From Antitrichia curtipendula (lineage: Eukaryota > Streptophyta > Bryopsida > Hypnales > Leucodontaceae): a stretch of 64,000 bases of DNA. The stretch covers positions 22,320,001 through 22,384,000 of the forward strand of contig OX579635.1 of NCBI GenBank assembly GCA_951230915.1, written 5' to 3'. This document shows positions 48,403 through 60,766 of this stretch, piece after piece; position 1 is the first letter of the stretch, and each line of letters begins with the position of its first letter. The position numbers were made by a program, and so were the translations under genes. Below the pieces are notes generated by a model. It did not search any database and had not been told where the DNA came from. It worked only from the letters and a program-made list of their open reading frames with translations.

Positions 48403-48768
48403 GAGCATCCCCACCCGGCTTGCAAAATGCGGGTGGGATTTGGCTTGCATAATGCCCGGCCATCCAGTTTGCAAGCCGGGCTGGGGGAGGAGACCCACCC
48501 GTTGGAGGCTGGCTGGTTAACATGCCACCGAACAGATAATTATCGGTGCCAAGTGATTGGCGCACAGAGACGCCGCGTTTATCGATGTGTTGTCGCTTCC
48601 TGTTTTGCAGGCCGGGTCGTGGCTGGCAAAACGACCCCCATTTGCAAGCCGGAGGCGCTTGGAAGGCCCTCCCGCTTAACCAGCCATCCGGTTTGCCAGG
48701 CGGGTGGGGCCAATTTTGCCAGCCACGATGAACTAGTCATCCGTTTTGGCAGCCGGGTGGGGATGCTC
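48403..48768. mobile_element. Tourist-like (PIF/Harbinger) MITE, 366 bp
   Basis: The ends GAGCATCCCCACCCGGCTTG and complement GAGCATCCCCACCCGGCTGC are flanked by TTA at 48400-48402 and 48769-48771. It is GC-rich inside, with repeated gcaagccgg/ccggcttgc words. The 234-codon open frame across it is judged not to be a gene. Confidence 0.85.
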
Positions 48769-49103
48769 TTACAATGTTGCTGCGAAGCAGATCAAGAACA
48801 ACGTACGTGCTTACGTGCGTCTTCCACCACGGGAACCTTGTTGGGCCGGTCTGCTTGGGCGGGTGGGCCGAATCAGTGTCTGGAATATCATTTTGTACGG
48901 AACTCGTGTATCATTTGGTATCATTGGCGGAGAAGTGGTCGACAGATATTTCTTCGAGGCTCATGCGATGCTCGTGTCGATGCTCGTGTCCGGTGCTCCT
49001 CTGATAGTCACGCAAATGGGCATGTGATGTTCATGTGAGACTTGTGATATCTGTATATATAAAATAGGTGATACCTAGGTTAAATTTTGCCTGCTAGTCT
49101 TAA

Positions 49104-50364
49104 CCTGTAAAATCCAGAGGTCCCTTTTTTCGATCGAATTCCACTCAAAACTGTCATTTCACCTATTTGCCATGAGTGTACAAAAAGCTTTAGAATTTGT
49201 TTATTTATTTATTTATTTATTTCATATTTTAAATGTAAGCTTTTGGCACTAGATAGGTATCAGAATGTGTGGAAAAAAAATTCCAAGAACTTTGTCCAAG
49301 TGGATGGCAAGATATTTGTGTTTGAAGTGAAGAAAAACGCTTTATTTTTTGCACCTTGCCTGCCCATGTAAACAAGAGTAATATTTTCTATGAAAACTTT
49401 TTGTGATATTTCGGGCGTTGCTTTTAAGCATTGACTGAAATAAAAATTGTATTCTCCAAAAGATGATGTGTTTTCCTATCTTCCAAAAAAGGTTTCAAAA
49501 AATCATAATGAAAATTGAGACCATGGGAAGTTGGGAACCTTATACTCGAAATCTATTTCGTCCCCTGAGGTGATGATGGAAATTTAGGAGTTAAAATATA
49601 GTAGTAACTTAACTATTTTGATTGAAAAAAATGAAAATTTCCTTTACAAAAATAGTTGAGGTAGGAAGCTCAGAAATGGCACATCTAAGGACTGGTCTGC
49701 CTTTTTCATGTATTTCATTGAATGGGAATAATTTTAGTTCATTTTTCACACAAAGAGAAATAGATGAGGAATCTATCCAAAGTGGTTTCGTATTTTTCCA
49801 AGCATTTTTGAATTACTTATGAATTTTCAAACGAGCTGGGTCATAGGTCCCTATTTATGACCCTAGATCTTCTATAAACGGTTCACTTGCAATTCTACAG
49901 AAAAATGGGGGAAATTTCCTTAATTCATACAATGACTGTACATGTCAATTTCAGAACCAACTCATGTTCATTTTACAGCCATTTATAGGGTCTGTTCTTA
50001 ATGACTGTTCCATTTCAGAGCCTCTTCTAGATGACTAGATGTAGCCAATTGGTGAAAAATTGTAACCAAAGGATCTTGTAGTACACTAGATTGAGAAAAT
50101 GTGGAAAAAATTTCAGAAATTTCCACCTTGTAGATTGCAAGATATTAGCGTTTAAAGAATTTTTTGAGCTACCCACTAATCAATGAAAATTACATATCAT
50201 ACAATAGTTTTTTAACCATGTAGTCAAAAGTTATGAAAACTGTTGGGTCTTAAAGCTACTCTTTGGGCACATGTTGGAAATTTTAAAGGAAAAAAAAAAA
50301 TTATGTTTGTAGTGAGCTGCCAAATTGCTATGTTGCTAGAAAATGGTGTTTGGTCCTTTAGGGG
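49104..50364. repeat. TTAA-family repeat, copy I (1261 bp)
   Basis: TTAA 49100-49103, then CCTGTAAAATCCAGAGG. The right end ggtgtttggtcctttagggg is followed by TTAA 50365-50368. The right third matches copy C. A (TTTA)n microsatellite lies at 49198-49221. Confidence 0.7.
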
Positions 50365-50709
50365 TTAACATAGATCTTAATCTTACCATACTTAACTACA
50401 TCAAGTAGAATATATGACCTTTTCGAAACATATGAGACATCTATGAGGTGCAAATGGTGTAATAATGATCCAAATTGGGTATTAGTGAATGTCGCTCATC
50501 ATGACTATTAGCCTTTTTCACTTCAAGATAGGTAGGAGGCTCAAAATCCGCTCAAATAAGGGTTGGTCCACCTTCTTCATGTATTTTCTTCAATGGGAAT
50601 ATTTTAAACTCATTTTTAAGACAAAGAAAAATAGTTGTAGAATGTAACACAAGTGGTTTCATATTTTTTGAAGCATTATTGAGTTACTTATGAATTTTCA
50701 AATGGGTTG

Positions 50710-51260
50710 CATTACAAAAAATATGAGCCCTCAAAGGGGCTGCTTCCCTTTGAGGAGTTCCCCTCAGGGGAACTACAGCCCCTCTGAGGGGGCGACCACT
50801 ATTCATCATTAATGATGAATAGTGGTCGCTAAAATTTCAATTTAAATAATTATATAAATATTGTTAAAATATTACTAAAATATTAAATAATATTAAAAAG
50901 TAACAAATAATAATAAAATAAAATATTATTTTATTAAAATATTAATTTAAAAATAATTTAAACAATACGTTCAAAAAAAGGGTCTGATGTGGTCGCACGC
51001 ATGCCACATCAGATCCCCCAATTTCAAAATTTCAATTTTTTTTTAAGTTAATTGAAAAAGAACTTGTTATAATCTTTTTTAAGCGATTGACACAAACTGT
51101 CGCCCAATATTAAGCCCTGTGGTTTGCTGGCTGATTTTCTTTTGAATTCTTTTTTTTTGAATTCTTTTTTTGAATTTTTCTTTTCTGCCACCGTTCCCTG
51201 CTTGTTCCCCATTGTCCTAGACTCACAGCCCCTTCTGGGGCTCATTTTTTTTCTAATGTA
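50710..51260. mobile_element. CACTA-like MITE (551 bp) with near-empty site nearby
   Basis: The ends CATTACAAAAAATATGAGCC and complement TACATTAGAAAAAAAATGAG are flanked by TTG at 50707-50709 and 51261-51263. Compared with the uninterrupted paralogue near 49835, exactly this segment plus one TTG is extra. The interior has several palindromes and an inverted tctgatgtgg/ccacatcaga pair (50978-51015). Confidence 0.75.
50792..50829. repeat. Perfect 38-bp palindrome
   Basis: gcgaccactattcatcatt is followed immediately by its exact reverse complement. Just upstream, 50750-50790 holds further short inverted words (ttcccctcaggggaa). Confidence 0.9.
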
Positions 51261-52019
51261 TTGTAGGCACCTATTAATGATCCTAGGTTTTCCTGTAAAC
51301 TGTTCACTTGCAACTTGTATAGAGAAATAGGGAATGCAAGAAAAATAATTTTTTTTTCTTGATCCATTCAATGACAACAGAGGTCAATTTAAGGACAATC
51401 TTATGTCCATTTCAAAACTAATTTTAGTTACAATTCTAAATGCCCAAGCAGATTTCAAGCCTCCTACCTTAATACCATGTGGCATATCGAGAATTGGACT
51501 TCTCAAACTTGTGACTAACTTAACGGATGATATACTTAAAGAAAACAATGTCATTTTTTTTGCCCACGCTGTTGTCACTCTTGCAAAACATTCTTGAATA
51601 AGAAGGTTATGTCCTTCTACATTGTCATTGCACCTCCATATAAATCCATATAATGTGACATACAATTCATGAGTAAGCTTGAATTCAAGGGCGTCTAGAG
51701 TGGAGTGAAAAGAGCTGCAATTGATGCATATGGATGCAAAGCCGGGAAGTTGAAGAATGTCATGTGGTTTGATGTGATGTTTCCTAGCTCTGTAATCAAT
51801 GTGATGAATACAATTGTTCTGAAGCTATGAAATCAGTAACAATAAAAATGAAACCAAGGTCATGAAGAGAATAAAACCAGCCTTGTCGTCTTCACCAAGA
51901 ATATGAATATTCACAGTCCTTCACGACAAATGCAACAATCAATGGAAAGGCAAAGAATTTGCTTAAATTGAGAGTGAGAATCTTGTTCACTGTCTGGTTA
52001 GAAGAAGAAGTCCACACCA

Positions 52020-52830
52020 GTGTTCGGGAAATTTTTGGAGGTCCTCCGGCTGATTTCCTCCTTCTACGAAAATGAACCGGGTTTTTTTCCATAGGCACCG
52101 GTTGCATCCTTTGAATCACAAGAAGTACCGGTTTATTTCCTCCAATTTCAAATTTTCACCGGTTAATTTCCTCCAAATTGAAATTGGCACCGACTAAATT
52201 GCAAAATTCTTATAGTGTGTAGAAAATCAATTTGAAAATGAAAGTACTAATTAATATTACATCCTTAGCAAGAATCGAACCTGGCAAAGTCCTTCACCAC
52301 TGAAGGCCAAGGATCCTTCTCCTTCTTCTCCTTCTTCATATGTACCAACTTCTCCTTCTTCATATGTCTCTTCTCCTACCTCTGTAAGGTACCGCTCTGA
52401 ATTTGCATACAAATGGCAAAACTCAGAGGAATTCTTCCACAAGACAATGACTTCTTCTACATAACAAGAAGCAGGCTGCAATGCAGGTAAGGCGACTTTC
52501 CATAATTCATTTACATCATTTTGTAGGCAAATCTGAATTCCCAATTGATAACCTCCATGGCCACATATTGATACCCTTCTGTGTGACCCTCTCCATGCCG
52601 GGTATTAGCCACTAAAAATTTGCACAAGGCAATTAAAATCCCCCAAATATCCAAGGGAGCCGGTAAAATTTCCTGTAAATTTTAGGTGGCACCGGTTGAT
52701 TTCCACCCTTTGAAGAATCCTTCCGGTTTTGCATCCTTCGCTTGTGAAATTCAACCGGTTTTTTCCCGAAATCCACCGGCTAGCTTTGAACTAGCTGCCG
52801 GTTTTTTCCGATCGGAGGCTGAAATTGATC
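52020..52830. repeat. Cluster of ACCGG-containing repeats, possible subterminal regions of a lost element
   Basis: caccggttaatttcctccaa-like words occur about five times at 52075-52195. Related forms in both orientations lie at 52660-52810. The middle part has a repeat-rich stretch (cttctccttcttcatatgt, twice). No clear ends or target duplication. Confidence 0.5.
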
Positions 52831-53130
52831 TAATGTTAGTAGCCAAGTTGGCCCCACGTTCAGTTGACTGTTTTCACTCACCCCCTGTTTTGTCCCCCAT
52901 GTTTTGTCGCTATTTCAGGATTTTCAGGGAGTGAAAAGGGATACTTGACAACAGTATTGTACAGGTACAAAATTTGTGTACCGGTAAACTTTGTACTACA
53001 AATATGTGATTGCCAGTGACACTCACGCTGAGTCAGAGTGACACCCCCGTTGTTGCATTTACCATTGCGCATCATTGAGGGAGACCCCACTGCAGACTGA
53101 TGGAACTGAGGCGTCACGTCTTGTGTCTTC

Positions 53131-53196
53131 GTTTGCACTTTGCCGCAGTGCTGTTTGCACTTTGCAGCAGCGTTGTTTGCACTTTGCAGCATCACC
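53131..53196. repeat. 22-bp tandem repeat, three copies
   Basis: gtttgcactttgc(c/a)gcag starts at 53131, 53153 and 53175. Confidence 0.85.
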
Positions 53197-53199
53197 ACT

Positions 53200-55741
53200 G
53201 CACCCCATCTCGGCAGCAGGCTTTGAGAAGGACGGTTATGGCCCAATAATCAGAAAGGACAGAACACTGAAGCCCCAGGCTCACGGATTCCAAGCGGCGG
53301 TGCAGTGCACCGTACATGATGTAAAACTTCTCAAAAACAAACGTAAGCTATATAATGTCCAGCCCGGCTTTGGCTTGATCTGTTCAACAACACATAGTTA
53401 TCTTTAATTTTCATAAGCAAAGTACCGGTAGTAATCCATTCCAAACAGGCAGCTCTTGGTGTACAATAAACGATTGTAAACTCAAAAAACTGAACGTTCA
53501 AGCTAGGGTCAGACATCGATCTGAGTGACCAGGATTAGCAGTCTGATAGGAGAAGGTCAAAATGTTCTTTCGTCAATTGAGGAGAGAATGAACTGTTGAA
53601 CTGAACATTTGCAAGGTCTTCGTGCACATTTGTTGATTAATCCTCTACTTTGAACTCTGTGAACCCTTAACCTAAAATTTTGGTCTTTGTAAGAATGGGG
53701 TGGCTGCCAGTTAAAGAATTTTTTGAAGATGCTCAGGATAACTTTAAAGTTATTTACTTTCAGTGCATTCGTTTACTGACCTTGTTTGCCAATCCGTGTT
53801 GACCCTTGTGTGGTTGGAACCTAGAGCCAATCCAACTAACGTTCACAAGTGTCTTGTGTGATCCATTTGAAAGTTTCTTTAAACCTCTGCATTGTCTACC
53901 AAATCAATTCACTTCCAGTTAGCCCCTTTCTGCAATCGGCATTCGATCATACATCGCTAGCACGCTATAGGCGGCTACGTGACCCTCCACTTTTTTCGAT
54001 TCTTTTTCTCGCATGTAAAGAAAATCATATTGACCCACGTTCAACTTTTCTACTGTGGCTGTCTGCCTGGTTTTCTTGCTTTTTTTGGCATCTCCTCTAA
54101 CTTGTGCTGCCCTCGATTTGAGCTCCCCCCCCCCCCCAAAAAAAAAAAGCAACAACTAAAAAACTAAGAAATTTGTGCTGCCCTCTCACCCCTCTGCCAT
54201 CCCCGAATCATTCCCAACCTCAGCAACAGAAGCATATAAAAACGAGGACTCCGTCGGTGTTGCACTGATCCAGGCAGGGAGCCAGCCTCCCCGATCGGTT
54301 TCAATGTTCCGCGCTCGGAATGTTCACAGGCCTGATTGGAGGTGGTTGATTGATCATGTCAAATGTTGGCAGGGTGCAGGGTAGGTGTGCTCTCCGTGGC
54401 CGTAAAGCTAGTCAGCACAGGTCGAGTGATCGATCAGTGCACTTAGCTTCGCTTGCAGGCTGCTAGACACGTCCGTCTGTGCAGAATCTGGGAGTGAGTA
54501 TTAGTACGCCAGTACTTACTTCCCGGCCTGAATCCCCATCGCTCCACTCACGGATTCTTCATTTTCTTCCGCTAGTCTATGATGCAGATTCTTCATCTGT
54601 TTGATGTCATATCTGTGACGAACCAGACGAAGATCTGCATCATAGTCAAGAGGAAGCAAATCCCTGTACGACTTGAAGACAATCGATCACCACAAGTTAG
54701 AATTATATTCGTTCGTTAGCGAGCTAGCGCGCTAGCTGCTGGGAAAGGAATTCTGGTGACCGAGCTTCACCGAATGTGCCAAGTCTGCGCGCGTGCAGAT
54801 TAAATCAAGGTGCTGCGTGCAATTGCAGAGCTATGGTGATGACTTGCAGTAGCCAGTAGAGCTGGTGGGGCGAAGGCCGAATATGACTCTAATCGTTTTC
54901 GTAACCGTAATTGCATATCAATGACGCTTCGATCAGGTGAGAATCTGCGGGCCCATTCGATTGTGGTAGCCCGGGGATGGCTTCTATAGAGACCCATTGC
55001 AGTTGAATTGGTGAGTGGCATTGTGATTCCCAGATTTGATCTTGTTGGAAACGAATTCGTGGGCACTCTCATATCATCACAAACGCAGAAGTTCTTCAGT
55101 TTCGCAACGCAGAGCGAGCAAGCGAGTTAAAAAGTAGAGCGAGCTAGCTTGATCGGTGGTTAGGAATGCAAGAACTTCGTGACGCAAAAAAGGAATCCCG
55201 GCCGGACGAATAATTCCTGCATCTTTGGTGATGCAACGTGGATGACTCCAGGATGTCAGGAATTGCTGTTGATTGTGTACGATGAACGGCCGTACGTATA
55301 CCAAGTGGCAAAATCCGTCAAAGCTGCCAAAAGCTTTTATCCTACGATGCGAAGGGGCGGGCGCGCCTTGTGCGCAAGGCGCCCAGATTCGCGGAGGCAA
55401 CCTCGAGCTCACACTTTGGCAGTACCTTCTCCCTCCTTTGCTGTACGTACCCTAAAAGCTGAACCGGCCGAATGATTGATAGATAGATTGCTTCTGTTTG
55501 AGAATCATTTGTCACACCTGACTGAAGATCGATTCGTCCAGATCTCTTATAGTTTTAGCGTCAGCACAGGCAAGAAAACAGAGGGGTGCGAGGCAAATGT
55601 GAGAAACAAAATTCCGGTAGGAACGCCAAGGAATCGAATGGCACAGAAACAGAGAAGCAGCTTCGACATCCACTGAAACGCCGATGGCACAAGAATGTCA
55701 GACACGGGTCTTCTAGTGCGCGCCCCCGCTTCGCCGGCAGT
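53200..55741. other. Spacer and upstream region of the AIP2-like gene
   Basis: No gene is supported. It contains an adjoining poly-C and poly-A run (54126-54148), a hairpin at 54566-54656 and GC-rich patches close to the ATG at 55742. Open frames at 54800-55475 on both strands overlap each other and look like chance. Confidence 0.45.
54566..54656. repeat. Hairpin with about 28-nt arms
   Basis: cttccgctagtctatgatgc.. (54566-54594) pairs with ..gcatcatagtcaagaggaag (54629-54656), with a perfect core ctatgatgcaga and a 34-nt loop. The shape is like a small-RNA precursor; no known miRNA was recognised. Confidence 0.45.
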
Positions 55742-58453
55742 ATGTTTCCCAAAACGTCACGCGTAACGTTACAAATCCGGCGCCCGGCGATGCTGCGAGG
55801 GGGAAGGGAGATCGCCTACGGACGCGGCGGAATCTCCATCCGCAGGCATTTGGCGGAACTCCAAGTGAAGATTCTCTCCAAGCACACGTTCAAAATCGGC
55901 GTGGCCATTCTCACGTCGCTCATGCGTGACCGTTACTCGTCGGCCTCCCGATCAGAGCAACGCCAGGTAAGATCTTCATTCACCATACAATAAGGGAGAG
56001 GTTCCATTAGTTGAAATTTGAATCTTTCCCTATGTACAACAATCTAGAAACTTGCAGCATCTAGAATTTTGCACATTTTTGCAAAACAATTGCAAAAAAC
56101 AAATGTCAATAGATCAAGTATTTTCACGATTAGCACAATACAAAGCTCCTCTTTATGGTCAGTGAAGCCTCTTATGTACTGTATGGTTAATGGAGACTCT
56201 ACCTTACCGTCATTTTGGAAACTTACACTCCCCAAATGCTGCCGCCATGGCTACTCAAACCTTGAGCACCGTTTTTCTGATGCTTTCGCGCTGGTGCAGC
56301 TGTACTCCACGGTTTCCAGCGTCGCAACGCTCCTGACCACGCAGTTCACGGCCATGAATTTCTGGCTGGTCGGACTGAGCCTCTTCCAAGCCGCCGCGAG
56401 CGTAATCACCCAACTCGACGAGCTCATGCACATGCGCGCTTGCATTGACCTTTCGCAGAAGTTCCTCGGCGACGACAGGCATCGGAAGGAAGTGCTCGCC
56501 GCGACCGCCACTCTCTCCAGAAGCGCCGCGACTTCCACGGCTGATTCAGAACAGTCCCAAGCCCAATCGCCATCCCCGTTGCCGCCACGGTTGCAAGACC
56601 AATTGCTGTCACAGTTGCAAACAGACGGGGAAACAGAGGCACCGTCGCAAATACAGTCCCAATCGCCATCGCAGTTGCAGTTGCAGTTGCAAGCGCAGAG
56701 CGGGCTCAGCAATTTGCTGGCGGAGAGTATGCTGGAAGCTGAAGTGGATGATGAGCAGCAGGAATCACCAGAGCCGGAGTTGCCGGAGCTCGATGAGCCG
56801 GAGCCAGATCTCCCTCCCGAAGGTCTGCCCTTGAATCCAAAATGTCTATCTATGGAATTTCTGAAGAATTCCGTAGTCAATGTGCAGTGATGACAGAATA
56901 GGATTAAACTAGGATACACTAGGAATGGAATCTGGATACACGAGGACATAAGTCCAATTTCCATATTGGATTTCACCTGCAATTGCATGACGAAATGCTT
57001 GATTTCGGGTGCAGAAGATCTCGATTTGCAACTCGCGCAAGCCATGACGATGGAGGAACTGGGCCAAGAGATTCAAGCAATCTTGCGGCGCGTGAATCTC
57101 ACCTTCACTGGTCGCAGCCAAGCTCTGGCGGAGGAGTTCATTGGCCTTCAGGAAGCCATCCAAGCGACTATTCAGGTACCCAACTGCTGTTTGCCACCCC
57201 AAATGCAATGCTCTCCGTCACTATTGTGATAGAATTCGGTAACCTCAGATCTACACCTTCGATTGTGTGCGCAACAGCGCAAGAAAGATTTTGGGAGAGG
57301 ATGATGTCCATTCACGAAACGACAATTCGTGAGATTGGTGCAATTCCAAGACTTCGGCTTATTTCAGGGCACGGCCTGATACGTAAATCCACACCTACCC
57401 AAGTTTTTAGAGCGTTGTTTTGTTCAGATGAATGTCGCGAGTTTTAGCGCCCTGAATCGCGCCAATTTCACAAAATGGACGATAATAATGGTGTGGGTGA
57501 TGACACGGGATGCTTGCAGGAGATCAACACTATCCCGAGAGGCCCACCCCCGGCGGCGAAGGAGGAGATCGAGAAGCTGGCCGTGGAGGTGGTGACGGAC
57601 TCGGTGGTGGCAAGGATTGGCGAAGGCACGCAATGCGCTGTGTGTCGCGAGGCGCTGGCGGTGGGCGAGGTGTTGCAGCACATGCCGTGCTTGCATGCCT
57701 ACCACCCGGATTGCCTCAAACCTTGGCTGGTCAGTGACTTGCTAGACAGAGCTCGTCCTCCCCCGACTTTCTCTCACGCATTCCGTCACAATCTGGAATG
57801 TGCACTGGTTACTGGATCTGAAATTTCATGTGCCACAATTCTAACAGCATGCGCACTTTAGAAGAGCATATTTTTGCTAGTTCTACTGAAGAATAGATGA
57901 CAGTATGTTGAATCCGTGAGAAGAAACAGTATCAATGCATCTGTTTTAGCAATTAAAGGCTTCAGTGATGCAAAGTAGTGCAAAATGGAAAGATTAAATG
58001 ATCAGCGATGGTGTGGGAGTTGAATTGGCATCTGAACCTTTTTTGCTGAGATGACGAAGCTTCAATTATACTGTATATCCCCATTAACTTGATAGTAAGA
58101 AGAATAGGGCCTGAACCCACTTAGCGGCCACGCAGCGGATTCTAGCAAAATCCAGATTGCGGAGGGCACCGAATTAGAGATTATTGGCGAAAATGATAAC
58201 CATAGTGTGAGCAATTTTGAAGCTTCGTCATCTCAGCAAAAAAGATCCCGTTCTGACTGAGGATTGATCATTGAGGCATTCGTGCTATTTTTGTTTTGGG
58301 CAGGAGAAGCACAACTCGTGCCCCATCTGTCGCTTTGAGTTACGAACTGACGACGAAGACTACGAGCGTCGGAAACACGAAGGCCATGAAGTGGCAGAGC
58401 AGAGAAGGCGGGTTCAGATTGCACTGAAAGAGGACGAATTGATGCACATGTAA
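55742..58453 (+). CDS. AIP2-like: AIP2-like RING-H2 E3 ubiquitin ligase, five exons, with a Q/P/E-rich insert
   Basis: Exons 55742-55966, 56300-56822, 57015-57175, 57520-57729 and 58304-58453 keep one phase and give 422 residues. The exon 2 donor (GAAG/GTCTGC) is the least certain. Arabidopsis AIP2, about 310 residues, polyubiquitinates the ABA regulator ABI3; this target is not shown here. Exons 1-2 hold the conserved helical part: AELQVKILSKHTFKIGVAIL, YSSASRSEQRQ, VATLLTTQFTAMNFWLVGLSLF. A long low-complexity stretch (glutamine, serine, proline, then acidic PEPELPELDEPEPDLPPE) explains the extra length. Next come LQLAQAMTMEELGQEIQAIL and IPRGPPPAAKEEIEKLAVEV, then the RING: C342, C345, C360, H362, H365, C368, C379, C382, all present. 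The last intron splits the RING between KPWL and EKHNSCPIC. The tail is charged and helical, ending ELMHM. The start at 55742 is the first true ATG; M at 55790 is an alternative. Confidence 0.85.
58038..58244. repeat. Perfect 28-bp inverted repeat inside the last intron of the RING gene
   Basis: cttttttgctgagatgacga.. at 58038-58065 is exactly complementary to 58217-58244, around about 150 bp. No target duplication was found. It may be a small MITE or an intronic hairpin. Confidence 0.8.
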
Positions 58454-60208
58454 TTTGTATATATGTGACCTAATGGGAACATTAACATTTCTAAAGGATA
58501 GATGGTACCTCAAACACCTACACCAAATAGGGGTTTTAAGGGGACCCATACTAATTAATTGACATTACACATTATATAAATATCTACCTTTGTTGTACAT
58601 CACTAGTTATTGAAGTGTCCGGGGGGTTGTACATCATATTTTAAACATCTATAGTTTTCTACAATAAGACTCCGTAATTTTTTGGTCCCCTTAATATCCC
58701 TATTCAGTGTAGATTCTCCATTCACTCTAATTTGAAAAATAGATTGAATAGTAGGCTCTTAATTCAATCATCTTTGTCTACAAAGCATTTGTTGTTTGAC
58801 TAGGGAATTGAAAAAAAAAGGTCCCTTTTTTAAGAAAGAAAAGAAAAGAAGAGACAAGGTTTTGTCAAAGGATGAAATGCAACAGATAGGGGAATTAGAG
58901 CATGAAAGTACATTGACATTATATAGTTAAGAAGCATGTTAGTCAAGTCTTTATAAGTGAAGGAGCATTGACACTAATGATTAAAATTTTCTTTACTAAT
59001 TATTTTCTTCATACTAGTGAATACATTTTCTTTCTTTACATGAATCCCAAAGACACCTTGCTAAAAATTAGTTGGACAAATAATTACAGATTTTTTTCTT
59101 GGAAAAAGATAAAGAAAGGTTCAATTTTAAGGACAATCAAGCTTCATGGTCTCACTAAAAGGAATAGGACGTTCTTTTTTTAAGTAGTGATATTTTCCTT
59201 TGAAGCCACTCCTACTCCATAGCTTGGATGACTCAATGTATAGAGTGGATATCTTATTAGGCCCTCTGAAATATCTTATCTATAGTTATTGATAACATTC
59301 CAAGCAAATAGGTGTCTTCAAATTTTCCTCATGGTATTTTGTTTTGTCTAAGTTCCACATCTTGGAAATGTAAATTAATGATAAAAACATCCAACTCTCT
59401 TCTTTAATATGCCAATGAGCTTGATGGAGGATTGAAGGTTGTTTGAGTTTCATATATTAAATTAGTCTATTGAACATTGTAATTCAGATATGAGTACTTT
59501 GATCTGGTCTACTACCTTGGTAATGATTATTGGCTTTGTACACTCAAAAGGTTCGTTCCTTTTTTAAATCCCAAATTTCACTACTAGAAAAGACAACCCT
59601 AGTCAACAATATTAAGTTAATTTAGACATCTTGATTTGTTAATTTTAAACTTAAATGTGTTGATTCAAATGTTTTCTATTGGTTAGGACATCTTGCTTTG
59701 GGTAGGACATTCTCTTAGTGTTTCCAATCAAAATTGAACCTTATATTCTTAGTCATCAACTTTTCAAGTGCAAAACCATGATTTAATTCCAAATTTTCAA
59801 CAACAAACCAAAAGAATCAAACCAAAGTATCATGGCTCACAAATAAAATGTCTACATTGATTTATTGATTTTCTTTCAAAATTTAAGTAACATTAATATA
59901 GAATCTCTAAGACACTAAGATACTTCATAGCTAACCACTTTACTCATACTTCTTCAAGGTCTATGGACTCTATTGGAATTTTTTTCATTGCAATTTTCAT
60001 TTGCGCTTCTAAATCTCAAGAAGAAAAAGGGCATTGTGTTGATGCTTTAACATGGTTTTGAGTTGAAAAGTCTCTTTTTTAAGATGCTCTACCGCTTGGA
60101 ATTGAAAGCACAACTTACTATAATTTATTCATGTGGAATTGTTTAAAGTGATGGAAATAGGTGCTTCCATCTTAGAGCATGTTTCCATGCACCTTCCAAT
60201 CTATACTT
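58454..60208. other. AT-rich spacer downstream of the RING gene
   Basis: Nothing coding is recognised. The first few hundred bases should include the 3' UTR of the AIP2-like gene, but no polyadenylation signal is decisive. Confidence 0.5.
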
Positions 60209-60212
60209 TTAA

Positions 60213-60766
60213 CCCCTAAAGTACCAAGGCCATTTTCTATCAAAAAACATTCAAAACTACCACTTCTGCTACGTTCACCTACAAAAAAATAAATTTAGAA
60301 TCTAATCATAGTATCTTCTTCTAAACTTGTCTTAGATCATGTAGTAAATTTTATTTTTATTTTTTACCATATAGATTGAAAGATATTATCATTAAAAGTG
60401 AAAGAAAAAGTTTCTTTCAAAAAATTGTTCTTATTACCTACAAAACAAGAAGCTCCATAACTTTCACATCACTAATCCAAATGGAATGAATCAAAGAGTT
60501 TCATGTAGAAGAAAATATACTCTACAAGAAAAAAAATATTAATTTTATTTTCAAATTTTTATAAATTTCTTTTATTGTCCAATCTCCCCCATTTTGATGT
60601 TATTAAGGCATAACTTTTACCCTCGGGCACCAATTGAATTAAAAACAATACTTCCAAAAAGGTAATAAGTTTTTCTGTTTTATAAGAAAGTTTAAATAAA
60701 AATTCAGATCATAAGAACCTGCCCAAAATCCATTTTGTCCCTTGTAGAAACAATGGGGTTTTAGGG
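60213..60766. repeat. TTAA-family repeat, copy G
   Basis: TTAA 60209-60212, then CCCCTAAAGTACCAAGGCC. The right side (cctgcccaaaatccattttg..ggggttttaggg) is copy D's left end in complement. The right TTAA is changed to ATAA (60767-60770). Confidence 0.65.

Larger units (their letters stand above)
49650..51420. repeat. Direct duplication, second copy interrupted by a MITE
   Basis: The segment 49655-49990 is repeated at 50525-50709 plus 51261-51420 (ttcatgtatttc, agtggtttc, gaattacttatgaattttcaa, ctgttcacttgcaa). It gives a related unoccupied sequence for the insertion at 50710. Confidence 0.75.

Noticed and set aside
48334..49038. 234-codon open frame
   Set aside because: Most of it lies across a TTA-flanked MITE; the residue mix (many C, R, W) is that of random GC-rich DNA and no domain is seen.
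56251..57045. 264-codon minus-strand frame over the AIP2-like exon 2
   Set aside because: Low-complexity shadow (serine/cysteine/asparagine runs) of the glutamine/proline-rich plus-strand exon.
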